DNA of 64,000 nt from Streptomyces sp. NBC_00358 (lineage in GTDB: Bacteria; Actinomycetota; Actinomycetes; Streptomycetales; Streptomycetaceae). Below are positions 17,496 through 25,853 of the stretch, one piece after another. A model generated the notes under the pieces. That model did not search any database. It saw only the letters and a list, made by a program, of their open reading frames with translations, and was not told where the DNA came from. Each line of letters begins with the position of its first letter. Within the stretch, counting starts at the first letter, position 1. The position numbers were made by a program, and so were the translations under genes. Where the stretch lies: NCBI RefSeq assembly GCF_036099295.1, contig NZ_CP107976.1, positions 3,906,001 to 3,970,000 on the forward strand, in the 5' to 3' direction.

Positions 17496-18899
17496 TCAGT
17501 CCGTCACATCGATCTCGTAGCGATTCGTCTCGACCCCCGCCGCGGTGACCACCTGCACCTCCACCCGCCCCGGCTCCACATCCACCGGAACCGGCACCGT
17601 CAGCACCGCGTCCGTCGGATTGCTGAACCCCCCGGACACCGGCACCAGCGGCACGTGCACATGCACCGCCCCGATCCGCACGACCATCCGCGACAGCCGG
17701 TCCGCGTTCTGCGCCCCGGGCGGCACGAACCCGGCCCCCCGGATCTCGATGTCGTCCCCGGTACGGATGGGCGCGTCCAGATCGCCCGCCTCGCGGGACC
17801 GGACCACGGAGAGGATCACCGGCCGCCCGCCCTCGGCGTACTTCCCGGCGAGATAGGTCGCGGCCGACACCAGCACCAACAGGGCCAGCCCCCACGGAAG
17901 GTCCGGCAACTGCCACGGCCGCCGCGCCAGCCGCACCGCCGCGAAGACCAGGGCGACCCCGCTGATCACGACGTACTGGATGTCGGCGAAGCTCCCCCGC
18001 CCGGAGTCGTCGGTCAGCAGGTCCGCCGCGCGCGGCCGGTCCGCGCGCACCTTCTGCAGCCGCTGCCCCAGCACCCGCAGCCCGACCACGCGCCGCACCA
18101 GCACCGCGACCCCGCACACCACGGCGACGACGGTCACGACACCGGCGCCCCGGGCGAGTTCGAGCCCGGCGATGAGCTGGTCCCGGCGGCCGTGCTCGGA
18201 GGCCACCGCCAACTGCCCCACCAGCACGAGCACCGCGAACACCACGAGCAGCACCCAGCCGGCGGCGACCGCGCGGGAGGTGGAGAGCCGGTTGTCCTCG
18301 CCGATGACCGGCGCGAGGGCCCCGCCCCGCGCCCGGTGCAGCCGGGCCGCCCCCGTCAGGAGTCCGGCCAGGAGGACGGAGGCGAGCAGTCCGGCCGTCC
18401 GTGCAGCCGTCCAGCCGGCCCCGATCGCGGTGAGCGCCTGGCCGAGGAGGAGGGCGACGACGGCGGCCCAGACGGTGTACGCGGTGTACCGCCACTGCCT
18501 GCCGAGCCATGCCTCGCCTTCGAGGCGGCCGCGTTCGGCCACGAGGTTCGCGGACTGGGTGAGTTCTTCGGACACCCACTGCCGGGAAGCGGAGGCCGAG
18601 TGCGCGACGGCGGCGGGCAGCCCCTGCCCGGACGCGAACGCGTCGCGCTTGGCGAGGAACGCGGCGACGGCACGCCGGTGCCCCGCCCGTGCCCCGTGCG
18701 GGCAGTCCCCGCACGTGCAGCCGCCCTCGTGCACAACCGACCCTCCGCCCAGGTCTCCGCTCAGGCCCCCGCCCGTTCCGCCACCGGGACCACCGCTCCG
18801 CCCGCCGCCGGATCCGCCGCCCGGTCCGGTGCCCGAACCGGCACCCGACCCGGCACCGTGCCCCGCACCGTGTCTCGCCTCCTGCACCGCCACGCCCAC
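17496..18899 (-). CDS. Multi-pass membrane protein with N-terminal Cys motif and C-terminal beta domain
   Basis: A 467-residue protein of unknown function. After a Gly/Ser-rich low-complexity start (about residues 8-58) there is a Cys-Thr-Cys-Gly-Asp-Cys cluster that could bind metal. A helical segment follows, then about five membrane helices (about 145-370). The C-terminal about 95 residues resemble a TIG/IPT immunoglobulin-like fold. The frame is open for another 320 nt upstream, but GGAAGG 5 nt before the GTG at 18899 is the best initiation site, and the upstream part is arginine-rich and gene-unlike. Starting at the Cys cluster is also possible. Confidence 0.7.
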   Translation of the reverse strand: MGVAVQEARHGAGHGAGSGAGSGTGPGGGSGGGRSGGPGGGTGGGLSGDLGGGSVVHEGGCTCGDCPHGARAGHRRAVAAFLAKRDAFASGQGLPAAVAHSASASRQWVSEELTQSANLVAERGRLEGEAWLGRQWRYTAYTVWAAVVALLLGQALTAIGAGWTAARTAGLLASVLLAGLLTGAARLHRARGGALAPVIGEDNRLSTSRAVAAGWVLLVVFAVLVLVGQLAVASEHGRRDQLIAGLELARGAGVVTVVAVVCGVAVLVRRVVGLRVLGQRLQKVRADRPRAADLLTDDSGRGSFADIQYVVISGVALVFAAVRLARRPWQLPDLPWGLALLVLVSAATYLAGKYAEGGRPVILSVVRSREAGDLDAPIRTGDDIEIRGAGFVPPGAQNADRLSRMVVRIGAVHVHVPLVPVSGGFSNPTDAVLTVPVPVDVEPGRVEVQVVTAAGVETNRYEIDVTD

Positions 18900-19348
18900 T
18901 GCCGCCTTCCCGCGCCAGAAAACTCCGTACAGCCGAAGCGCCACACACGCCCGACCGCCACACCGCCGGAACGCCACACGCCCGACCGTCAAATCGCCCG
19001 AAATCAGCACCGATCGACCGCCGGAGCGACCGACCGCCGGACCGACCGTCCGCCCACGATACGAAGCGCCCGTCAGGCCGCGCGCGGGCGGGATCCCGTA
19101 CACCCCCCGGCCGTCGTACGGCCTGATCCGGTACGCCCGGACGGGACCGGCCGCCGTGCGACCGGAGGTGATGTGCCCGACCATCGCACACCGGAGCGTC
19201 CGTACGCCTGACTGCCGCACACCTGCCTGACAACTGTCCTGTGATGACAGCGAATTGTGCCGTACCGAACACGGCGCGCACGCGTCAGGTCGGTTCGGCG
19301 CGGGTGAAGCGAGGGACCCCTGGTTGACCCGGCTGCGAGAATTTCCCC
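18900..19348. other. Intergenic region upstream of two divergent genes
   Basis: About 450 nt. It contains CGACCG-rich degenerate repeats at 19010-19060 and an imperfect inverted repeat around 19225-19243. Open frames continue across it on the minus strand, but their composition is not gene-like. No definite promoter could be picked. Confidence 0.45.
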
Positions 19349-20230
19349 ATGGCCGAGATCATCCAGCGCGACGGGACCTGGGCCTTCGACGGCAGCACGG
19401 TCAGGATCACGCCGGGACTCCACCGCACCGTGCCGCTGTTCCGGCAGACGTACGGGGAGATCTCCGTTCCCCTGGAGGCGGTGTCGGGCGTCGTCTACGA
19501 ACCGGAACGCAAGCGCGGCCGTCTGCGGCTGCGTCTGCGCGAGGGAGCCGACCCGCTGCTCCAGGCGACCGGGGGCCGGCTGCCCGACACGGCGGACCCC
19601 TACAGACTCGCGGTCGACACCGACCGCTCCGGAGTGGCCGAGTACGTCGCCGAGGAGATCCGCCGCGCGCTGCTCCTGGACCAGATCCCCAAGGAACCGG
19701 CGACGGCGTATCTGCTCGCGGGACCGCCCGTCCCGGTGTCCGTCCGTTCCAGCGACGGCACGGTCTCCTTCGACGGGACGCAGGTACGCATCGACTGGGC
19801 GGACACCTCGGACCGGGTCAAGCGGGCGACGGGCCCGCGGATCATCGCCCTGGGCGACCTCGTACAGGTCGAGTGGCTGCCCAACTCCGGCTACGAGGAA
19901 GGCTTCCTGCGTTTCATGACCCGCGAGGCGGCCTTCTCCAAACTGCCGCCCGGAAAGGACCCGTACGCCCTCGATCTGTGGGGCAGCACCCGCCGCGACC
20001 TGCTCACCGCGCTGGTCGCCACCGCGGTCACGGCCCGGCTGCCGCATCCCTCCGCACACCCCGGGGCGTTCGCGGACCGCCCCCCGTCGGCCCCGGTGGT
20101 GTCGCCGCGGTCCGACCATCACGACGTACTGCTGCGCCGCCTGCGGGAGTTGGGCGAGCTGTACCACGACGGTGTCCTGACGGAGGAGGAGTTCACCCTG
20201 ACGAAGGCGGCCGTCCTCCGGGGCTTCTAG
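19349..20230 (+). CDS. DUF4429 and SHOCT domain protein
   Basis: A 293-residue cytoplasmic protein with two DUF4429 repeats, about residues 1-115 and 130-225. Each begins with an Asp-Gly-Thr strand and a Phe-Asp-Gly motif. A C-terminal SHOCT motif (Leu-Arg-Glu-Leu-Gly-Glu-Leu-Tyr-His-Asp-Gly-Val-Leu-Thr-Glu-Glu-Glu-Phe) follows at about 260-290. SHOCT tails mediate oligomerisation. The catalytic function is unknown. The ATG follows shortly after GAGAATTT, so the mRNA may have a very short leader. Confidence 0.85.
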   Translation: MAEIIQRDGTWAFDGSTVRITPGLHRTVPLFRQTYGEISVPLEAVSGVVYEPERKRGRLRLRLREGADPLLQATGGRLPDTADPYRLAVDTDRSGVAEYVAEEIRRALLLDQIPKEPATAYLLAGPPVPVSVRSSDGTVSFDGTQVRIDWADTSDRVKRATGPRIIALGDLVQVEWLPNSGYEEGFLRFMTREAAFSKLPPGKDPYALDLWGSTRRDLLTALVATAVTARLPHPSAHPGAFADRPPSAPVVSPRSDHHDVLLRRLRELGELYHDGVLTEEEFTLTKAAVLRGF

Positions 20231-20303
20231 GGCGTTTTCCCGGAAGTCCCGACGCGGTGGCGGACACGTCCCGCCTGGCGCCGGTCCGGAACCTCGGCGG
20301 GTC

Positions 20304-21098
20304 CTAGCTGAGGAGATCGGGTTCGCTGCGGCTGATGTCCTGCCACAGCGGCTGGTAGTTGATCCACGCCACCAGGTCGCCGCCGAGCTGTTCGCGGGTG
20401 GCGACCGCCTGTTTGTGGTCGATGAGGAGGGGCCGGCCCGCGGCCTGCGCGGTGAGCTGGACCTGGCTCGACCGCTCCATGGACAGGAACCACCAGGCCG
20501 CCGCGTCCACCGAGTCCCCGACCGTCAGCAGTCCGTGGTTGCGCAGCACCAGCGCCTTGCGGCTGCCCAGCGCGGACGCGATCCTGCGGCCCTCGTCCGC
20601 GTCGACGGCGACCCCGGTGTACGCGTCGTACAGGGCGTGGTCCTCGTAGAAGGCGCAGCTCTCCTGGGTGATCGGGTCGAGCAGATCGCCGAGGGCGGCG
20701 AGGGCCCGGCCGTGCACGGAGTGGCAGTGGGCGACGGCGACGACGTCGGGACGGGCGGCGTGGACCTGGGAGTGCACGGTGAACGCCGCCTGGTTCACGT
20801 GGTAGCGGCCCTGGATCACCTGGCCGTCCTGGTTGGCCATGACCAGGTCGCTCACGGTGACGTGCTGGAACGGCATGCCGAACGGATTGACCCAGAAGCA
20901 GTCGCTGTACTCCGGGTCGCGTGCCGTGATGTGTCCGGAGACGCCGTCCTCGAAGCCGAGCCGTCCGAACAGCCGCAGCGCGCCGGCCAGCCGCTCCTTG
21001 CGGTGCTGCCGTTCGTCGTCCGTCGACTCGTGCATCGGCGGCATGGCGAAGCGCAACTGGTCGGTGGGGCGGGGCAGGGGCGGAATGGGCCCTTGCAT
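20304..21098 (-). CDS. Class II aldolase/adducin family protein
   Basis: A 264-residue zinc-dependent aldolase-fold protein. The metal-binding histidines are visible in Ala-His-Cys-His-Ser (about residues 122-126) and in Leu-Arg-Asn-His-Gly-Leu-Leu (about 191). The Gly-His-Ile-Thr-Ala-Arg motif near residue 55 binds phosphate in relatives such as L-fuculose-phosphate aldolase. GGAGG lies 4 nt before the ATG. The substrate is unknown; relatives act on sugar phosphates or as decarboxylases. It is divergent from the PNPOx-like gene. Confidence 0.9.
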   Translation of the reverse strand: MQGPIPPLPRPTDQLRFAMPPMHESTDDERQHRKERLAGALRLFGRLGFEDGVSGHITARDPEYSDCFWVNPFGMPFQHVTVSDLVMANQDGQVIQGRYHVNQAAFTVHSQVHAARPDVVAVAHCHSVHGRALAALGDLLDPITQESCAFYEDHALYDAYTGVAVDADEGRRIASALGSRKALVLRNHGLLTVGDSVDAAAWWFLSMERSSQVQLTAQAAGRPLLIDHKQAVATREQLGGDLVAWINYQPLWQDISRSEPDLLS

Positions 21099-21253
21099 AG
21101 GTCCTCCAGCACTGGCGTGTTCGGTACGGAGCGGAAGTTACCCGGGGTCAGCGCAGGAGAACAGGGGTGTTCCGTGAGAGAAAAAAGAGGAACAAAGAGG
21201 GACACCCGCAATACCGGACAGAAGATGTCGGGTATACGCGCCAGACTCGGGCC

Positions 21254-21724
21254 ATGAACTGGGCAGCTCTCTGCACGGCCGAGCCGGTCCTCGCCGGCAC
21301 CGTCGAACAGCGCTTCGGCGCCTTCACCCACCATGTCCTCGCGACCCTGCGCAAGGACGGCTCGCCCCGCACCTCCGGCATCGAGGTGCGCTTCCTGGAC
21401 GGCGAGCTGTGGCTCGGCATGATGCCGGACTCTCTCAAGGTGCTCGACCTGCGCCGCGACCCGCGCTTCGCGCTCCAGGCGAATCCGGGGGCCGGAACGG
21501 ATATGGGCGGCGGCGACGTGCGGATCAGCGGGCGGGCCGTCGAGGTGGGCGACGGCCTCCCGGCGAAGGCCGCGTACGTGAAAGAGGTGGAACCGCCGGA
21601 GCCGTTCCACCTCTTCCGCACCGAGCTGACGGAGGTCACGCGGACCTACGTGGAGGACGAGACCTATCTGGTCGTCCAGGTCTGGAGGCCCGGCGCGCCG
21701 GTGCGCACGCTCAAGCGGACCTGA
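21254..21724 (+). CDS. PNPOx-like flavin/F420-binding split-barrel protein
   Basis: A 156-residue protein of the pyridoxamine 5'-phosphate oxidase-like superfamily. An N-terminal helix is followed by Ala-Thr-Leu-Arg-Lys-Asp-Gly-Ser-Pro-Arg, the strand pattern that binds FMN or F420 in this fold, and a Leu-Arg-Arg-Asp-Pro-Arg-Phe segment. It probably binds a flavin or deazaflavin and reduces or shields an unknown substrate. CAGACT ends 6 nt before the ATG and no ribosome binding site is present, so the transcript is probably leaderless. Confidence 0.8.
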   Translation: MNWAALCTAEPVLAGTVEQRFGAFTHHVLATLRKDGSPRTSGIEVRFLDGELWLGMMPDSLKVLDLRRDPRFALQANPGAGTDMGGGDVRISGRAVEVGDGLPAKAAYVKEVEPPEPFHLFRTELTEVTRTYVEDETYLVVQVWRPGAPVRTLKRT

Positions 21725-21730
21725 GGGGGA

Positions 21731-21757
21731 GGGTCACTCCCCCAGGGAGAGTGACCC
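21731..21757. terminator. Bidirectional terminator, PNPOx-like gene/guaA
   Basis: A perfect 9-bp stem (GGGTCACTC/GAGTGACCC) with a 9-nt loop fills the 41-nt gap between two convergent stop codons. Confidence 0.8.
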
Positions 21758-21765
21758 CGGGAGGA

Positions 21766-23346
21766 CTACTCCCACTCGATGGTGCCCGGGGGCTTGCTCG
21801 TCACGTCGAGCACCACGCGGTTGACGTCCGCGACCTCGTTGGTGATGCGCGTCGAGATCTTGGCGAGGATCTCGTAGGGCAGCCGCGACCAGTCGGCCGT
21901 CATGGCGTCCTCGCTGGACACCGGACGGAGCACGATCGGGTGGCCGTACGTCCGGCCGTCACCCTGGACGCCCACGCTGCGCACGTCCGCGAGCAGGACG
22001 ACCGGGCACTGCCAGATGTCCCGGTCGAGACCGGCGGCGGTGAGCTCCTCGCGGGCGATGGCGTCGGCCTGGCGGAGCAGGTCGAGACGCTCCTTGGTGA
22101 CCTCGCCGACGATCCGGATGCCGAGGCCGGGGCCGGGGAACGGCTGGCGCTGGACGATCTCGTCGGGCAGGCCGAGTTCCTGTCCGACCATCCGGACCTC
22201 GTCCTTGAAGAGCTGGCGCAGCGGCTCGACGAGCTGGAACTCCAGGTCCTCGGGGAGGCCGCCCACGTTGTGGTGGGACTTGATGTTCGCGGTGCCGGTA
22301 CCGCCGCCGGACTCGACCACGTCCGGGTAGAGCGTGCCCTGGACCAGGAACGCGACGTCCTCGCCCTCGGCGGCCTCGGCGATGATCTCCGCCTGGGCCT
22401 GCTCGAAGACGCGGATGAACTCGCGCCCGATGATCTTCCGCTTCTCCTCGGGGTCCGAGACACCCTTGAGCGCGGTGAGGAAGCGCTCCTCCGCGTCCAC
22501 GACCTTGAGCTGCACGCCGGTCGCGGCGACGAAGTCCTTCTCGACCTGCTCGGTCTCGCCCTGGCGCATCAGACCGTGGTCGACGTACACGCAGGTGAGC
22601 TGGGAGCCGATGGCCTTCTGCACGAGGGCCGCGGCGACCGCCGAGTCGACTCCGCCGGACAGACCACAGATCGCGCGCTTGGTGCCGACCTGCTCGCGGA
22701 TCAGGGCGACCTGCTCGTCGATGACGTTGCCGGTGGTCCAGGTCGGGGTGATACCCGCGCCGCGGTACAGGAAGTGCTCCAGGACCTGCTGGCCGTGCGT
22801 GGAGTGCATGACCTCGGGGTGGTACTGGACGCCGTAGAGCTTCTTCTCGTCGTTCTCGAACGCGGCGACCGGGACGACGTCCGTGGAGGCCGTGACGGTG
22901 AAGCCCTCGGGAGCGGCGGAGCAGGCGTCGCCGTGCGACATCCACACCGGCTGCTCGTCCGGGGTGCCCTCGAAGAGGGTGGAGCCGGACTTGGAGACGT
23001 GCAGCGGCGTACGGCCGTACTCGCGGGCGCCGGTGTTGTCGACCGTTCCGCCGAGGGTGGTCGCCATCAGCTGGAAGCCGTAGCACATGCCGAAGACGGG
23101 GACGCCCGCCTCGAAGAGCTCGCGGTCCAGGCGCGGGGCGCCCTCCGCGTAGACCGACGAGGGACCGCCGGAGAGGATGATCGCGGCCGGGTTCTTGGCG
23201 AGCATCTCCTGGACCGGCATGGTGCTCGGCACGATCTCGCTGTAGACCCGGGCCTCACGGACGCGACGGGCGATGAGCTGGGCGTACTGCGCACCGAAAT
23301 CGACGACCAGGACGGTGTCGGGGGCGGCGGGGGACGCTTCTGGCAC
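21766..23346 (-). CDS. guaA: GMP synthase (glutamine-hydrolysing)
   Basis: A 526-residue enzyme converting XMP, ATP and glutamine to GMP, the last step of guanylate synthesis. The N-terminal class I glutamine amidotransferase has Cys88 in Gly-Met-Cys-Tyr-Gly and a Ser-His-Gly-Asp motif. The ATP-pyrophosphatase domain carries the Ser-Gly-Gly-Val-Asp-Ser P-loop. The C-terminal dimerisation domain ends in the conserved Pro-Pro-Gly-Thr-Ile-Glu-Trp-Glu. The start is GTG 23346, with GGAAGG 6 nt upstream. The frame stays open for 260 nt further upstream only because of a Pro/Arg-coding tandem repeat. guaB and guaB3 lie 25 kb away. Confidence 0.97.
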   Translation of the reverse strand: MPEASPAAPDTVLVVDFGAQYAQLIARRVREARVYSEIVPSTMPVQEMLAKNPAAIILSGGPSSVYAEGAPRLDRELFEAGVPVFGMCYGFQLMATTLGGTVDNTGAREYGRTPLHVSKSGSTLFEGTPDEQPVWMSHGDACSAAPEGFTVTASTDVVPVAAFENDEKKLYGVQYHPEVMHSTHGQQVLEHFLYRGAGITPTWTTGNVIDEQVALIREQVGTKRAICGLSGGVDSAVAAALVQKAIGSQLTCVYVDHGLMRQGETEQVEKDFVAATGVQLKVVDAEERFLTALKGVSDPEEKRKIIGREFIRVFEQAQAEIIAEAAEGEDVAFLVQGTLYPDVVESGGGTGTANIKSHHNVGGLPEDLEFQLVEPLRQLFKDEVRMVGQELGLPDEIVQRQPFPGPGLGIRIVGEVTKERLDLLRQADAIAREELTAAGLDRDIWQCPVVLLADVRSVGVQGDGRTYGHPIVLRPVSSEDAMTADWSRLPYEILAKISTRITNEVADVNRVVLDVTSKPPGTIEWE

Positions 23347-23410
23347 GGTCTGCCTTCCGGCGGTGAGCAAAAGGGTGTGTAGGGCCGATTCTACCGGGGG
23401 CCGCGGCGGG

Positions 23411-23545
23411 CCCGGCGCCCACGGGGCTTCGGGGTCGCCGACGGGCCCGGCACCTGCGGGGTTCCGGGAGCGTGGTGGGCTCGGCACCTGCGGGTTCCGG
23501 GGGCCGCGCGGGACCGGCGCCCGCGGGTTCCGGACGCCGGGTCTC
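23411..23545. repeat. Four imperfect 33-35-nt tandem repeats upstream of guaA
   Basis: Four units start near 23411, 23446, 23480 and 23513. Each contains a CGGC(A/G)CC(T/C)(G/A)CGGG core followed by TTCCGG or a variant. The period is close to 33 nt. It lies between guaA and the chorismate-mutase leader. A similar 33-nt repeat occurs at 54892-55014. Confidence 0.75.
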
Positions 23546-23584
23546 ACCATCCGAACCGTCCTGGCCGACGCCCCCGCGGGCGTG

Positions 23585-23590
23585 CATACT
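23585..23590 (+). promoter_or_regulatory. -10 box for the leader peptide
   Basis: CATACT ends 6 nt before the ATG of the leader peptide, the same leaderless layout as several other genes in this window. The -35 region is weak. Confidence 0.45.
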
Positions 23591-23596
23591 GCCGTC

Positions 23597-23668
23597 ATGC
23601 TCACGCACACGACCTACCTGTTTACCTATGGCAACCGGCCCACCGGCTGCCATGGTCGTGCTGCTTGA
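23597..23668 (+). CDS. Putative Tyr/Phe leader peptide of chorismate mutase
   Basis: A 23-codon open frame, ATG to TGA, with Tyr at codon 7, Phe at 9 and Tyr at 11. Phe is encoded by TTT and the second Tyr by TAT, codons rarely used in such GC-rich genomes. A hairpin (GGCAACCGG/CCGGCTGCC, one mismatch, 4-nt loop, 23630-23651) begins right after codon 11, and a strong terminator-like stem starts 22 nt after the stop. The layout matches a transcription-attenuation leader in which ribosomes stall when charged tRNA-Tyr or tRNA-Phe is scarce. There are no Trp codons, so it is not a trp leader. The peptide itself need not have a function. Confidence 0.6.
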   Translation: MLTHTTYLFTYGNRPTGCHGRAA

Positions 23669-23690
23669 GCAACTGACAAGCGACTTCCCA

Positions 23691-23721
23691 GGCGCCCCGG
23701 GCCGACAAGGCCCGGGGCGTC
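23691..23721 (+). terminator. Attenuator terminator before chorismate mutase
   Basis: An 11-bp perfect GC stem (23693-23703 with 23709-23719) with a GACAA loop, extendable by two pairs, followed by TCTGCCGTTTCC. It lies between the leader peptide and the chorismate mutase gene, where it can only affect that transcript because guaA is divergent. The upstream segment 23643-23651 can pair partly with 23691-23700, offering an antiterminator. Confidence 0.65.
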
Positions 23722-23776
23722 TGCCGTTTCCGGGCCCTGCCGCTCCGGGGCACCCCTTCCGCAGAGGAGCCCCACC

Positions 23777-24061
23777 ATGGCCGACGTACTCGACAAGACC
23801 GGCGCCCGCACCGACGAGGCGGCCGATGTCATCACCGGTGCCCGTGAGCGCATCGACGCCCTCGACGACCGGATCATCGGTCTCGTGCAGGAACGGATGG
23901 CCGTCTCGGCCGTGATCCAGGAGGCCCGGATCTCGTCCGGGGGCCGCCGGGTGAACCTCTCCCGCGAGATGGAGATCCTCGGCCACTACCGGGAGGCGCT
24001 CGGCAAGCCGGGCACCTCCCTGGCCATGACCCTCCTCGAACTGTGCCGCGGCCGGGTCTGA
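23777..24061 (+). CDS. Chorismate mutase, AroQ class
   Basis: A 94-residue all-helical chorismate mutase that turns chorismate into prephenate, the committed step to Phe and Tyr. Helix 1 has Arg-Glu-Arg-Ile-Asp-Ala-Leu-Asp-Asp-Arg-Ile-Ile (about 22-34), followed by Glu-Arg-Met-Ala-Val-Ser and the Gln-Glu-Ala-Arg motif (about 48-51) that supplies active-site Arg and Glu. It is a stand-alone cytoplasmic domain with no signal peptide and no fused dehydratase. GAGGAG 7 nt upstream sets the ATG. The preceding leader peptide and hairpin suggest expression responds to Tyr/Phe supply. Confidence 0.9.
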   Translation: MADVLDKTGARTDEAADVITGARERIDALDDRIIGLVQERMAVSAVIQEARISSGGRRVNLSREMEILGHYREALGKPGTSLAMTLLELCRGRV

Positions 24062-24435
24062 GCCCTTGGCGGGGTACGGCATCGCGCACCCGGCGCACGC
24101 ACGTACGCATTCCCTCTCACCCGTACGGCGCGTGACCGAGGTGCCGCGGACTTCGTTTCTTCTGGTGTCCGTGTCAGCCAGGGGCGGGCCCGAAAGAACC
24201 ACGCGTGGCTTCACTGGAGCGATGAGACGTACGGATCGTGCCGTGCGTCGTGGGACCTCGCTCCAGGTGGTGTGACCGGACGGCAGGGGACAGCGGCCCG
24301 GTCACTCAAGAGAACGGTCGGCTCCGGGGACGCCCGGAGCCGTCCGACGGAAACTCCGGGGACGGTCCCGGTCCCCCGCCGGACAGTCCGTCGGCATCCA
24401 TGGACAACCTGATCCGTGCCGCGCGTCGACACGGA
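24062..24435. other. Convergent intergenic region
   Basis: About 370 nt between two stop codons. It has a clear terminator at 24319-24342. A 69-codon frame starting at 24066 lacks a ribosome binding site and family resemblance, so it is not called. Confidence 0.55.
24319..24342. terminator. Bidirectional terminator
   Basis: A perfect 10-bp stem (CGGCTCCGGG/CCCGGAGCCG) with a GACG tetraloop, between the chorismate mutase gene and the next minus-strand gene. Confidence 0.8.
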
Positions 24436-25641
24436 TCAGACGCGGGACACCGTGCCGCAGCCGGTCGTCGGGGAGTTCTCGATGTCACGGCTGCGGTCGT
24501 ACGGGTCGGTGGTCGGGCCGGTCGGGGCCGCGCTGGTGGGTGTGCCCGACGCCGACTCGAAACGCGGGTGCAGGAAGCCGTCGTGGACGTCGCAGGCGGA
24601 GTTGCCGATGTCCTCGGTGTAGCGGCGGACCGTCAGCCTGCCGGGCGTGACCCGGACCTTCCTCGGGTCGGAGAACGCGACGTCGATCACGCGGCGCACG
24701 ATGGTGCGGGTCACCTCGTCCGCGTTCCCGTCGGCCGGGGACACCGGGTAGACGAAGGTGTAGTCGGCGTGGATGGCGACGGACGCGTCCTTGCCCGTGG
24801 TGAAGGTGATCCGGCCGCGCGTCTTGACCACGTGTCCGACCAGGCGCGCCTCGTGGGGGTCGAAGCGGCTGAAGAGGGTCAGCGGATCGTGCTTCTTGTC
24901 CGGCGCGCGCAGCCGACGCTCGACGTCGTCGATCATCCGGGGCTGCTTGGGGTCGAGGACGGCGATCGCCGCCTCGGGCCGCTCGCCCCGCAGGGTCGCC
25001 GGGGCGAGATTCGCGCCGACGAGCAGGTTCTTGGTCTGCCGCAGCGCGGTGGCCACCTGCTCCTTGGTGAGGGAGCCGACCGGGGTGGCCTTCGGGACGA
25101 TGATGCCGGCCGCGCCGTCGGCCCAGCGTTCGGCGGGCGATCCGGCGAACGGCCTTTCCCGTGTGGGCGTTCGGGAGTCCGGGGCGGAGGGCGCGGCGGT
25201 CGGGGCCGCGGTCTCGGGCGGCAACGGGGCTTTCGTCGCGGAGGACTTGGCCGAGGTGCCGAAGGGATCGCCGGGCAGCAGGGACGGCTTCATCGCGACG
25301 ACCGCCACGGCGACGGCGAGCGGGACGCCGAGGACCGCCCACAGCCTGCGCCGCCGGGACGCGCGTCCGTCCATCTCGCGCCAGGCGGTGCCCGTGCGCC
25401 AGCCTTCCGGCTGGACGGTCCCGGGCTGGTCCTTCCGGGCGGCCCGGCGGCCGGCGCGCTCGGCCTCGCGGGCGTCCTGCAGGCGCAGCCGTTCCGTCAC
25501 CATGCGCGCCCGGGCGGACGGCTCCTTGGGGGCCGAGTCACGGATGTCGCGTTCACTGTCACGCGCGAAGCGTTCCCACACGTCGTCAGGAACAGTCGGC
25601 TCTCCGGCTTCCCCGGGCTGCTTGTCGGACACGAAGACCAT
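24436..25641 (-). CDS. Single-pass membrane protein of unknown function
   Basis: A 401-residue protein. A charged cytoplasmic N-terminus (about 1-100) precedes one membrane helix (about 104-125). An Ala/Pro/Thr-rich linker follows, then an extracytoplasmic domain of about 220 residues rich in beta-strand patterns, with two Cys near the C-terminus (in Ser-Ala-Cys-Asp-Val and Thr-Gly-Cys-Gly) that could form a disulfide. I recognise no family. The start at ATG 25641 is tentative; a GTG three codons later is also possible, and neither has a good ribosome binding site. Confidence 0.7.
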   Translation of the reverse strand: MVFVSDKQPGEAGEPTVPDDVWERFARDSERDIRDSAPKEPSARARMVTERLRLQDAREAERAGRRAARKDQPGTVQPEGWRTGTAWREMDGRASRRRRLWAVLGVPLAVAVAVVAMKPSLLPGDPFGTSAKSSATKAPLPPETAAPTAAPSAPDSRTPTRERPFAGSPAERWADGAAGIIVPKATPVGSLTKEQVATALRQTKNLLVGANLAPATLRGERPEAAIAVLDPKQPRMIDDVERRLRAPDKKHDPLTLFSRFDPHEARLVGHVVKTRGRITFTTGKDASVAIHADYTFVYPVSPADGNADEVTRTIVRRVIDVAFSDPRKVRVTPGRLTVRRYTEDIGNSACDVHDGFLHPRFESASGTPTSAAPTGPTTDPYDRSRDIENSPTTGCGTVSRV

Positions 25642-25853
25642 TTCTAAGCGTCTCGAACGTGCATACGCAAGGCGCACATGGATGTGACTCAGCCCACATG
25701 TGAATTCGATGAGTGCCAGGACAACCATTCACAGATTTCGCCGGTCACACCTGCAGAACCAACGGCCACACCCGCGCCCCACACGCGGAGGCCTCACCCA
25801 TGAACGTCATATTCGCGCCGCGAGTTCACGGCGCACTGGACATCGAGGTCTTC

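Noticed and set aside
23347..23410. Purine riboswitch upstream of guaA
   Set aside because: No conserved purine-riboswitch loops. The region is short and followed by Pro/Arg-type tandem repeats.
23597..23668. Tryptophan (trp operon-type) leader peptide
   Set aside because: The peptide has no Trp codons and precedes chorismate mutase rather than trp genes. Tyr and Phe codons fit better.
24066..24275. 69-codon gene after chorismate mutase
   Set aside because: No ribosome binding site, no family resemblance, and it sits in a convergent gap before a terminator.
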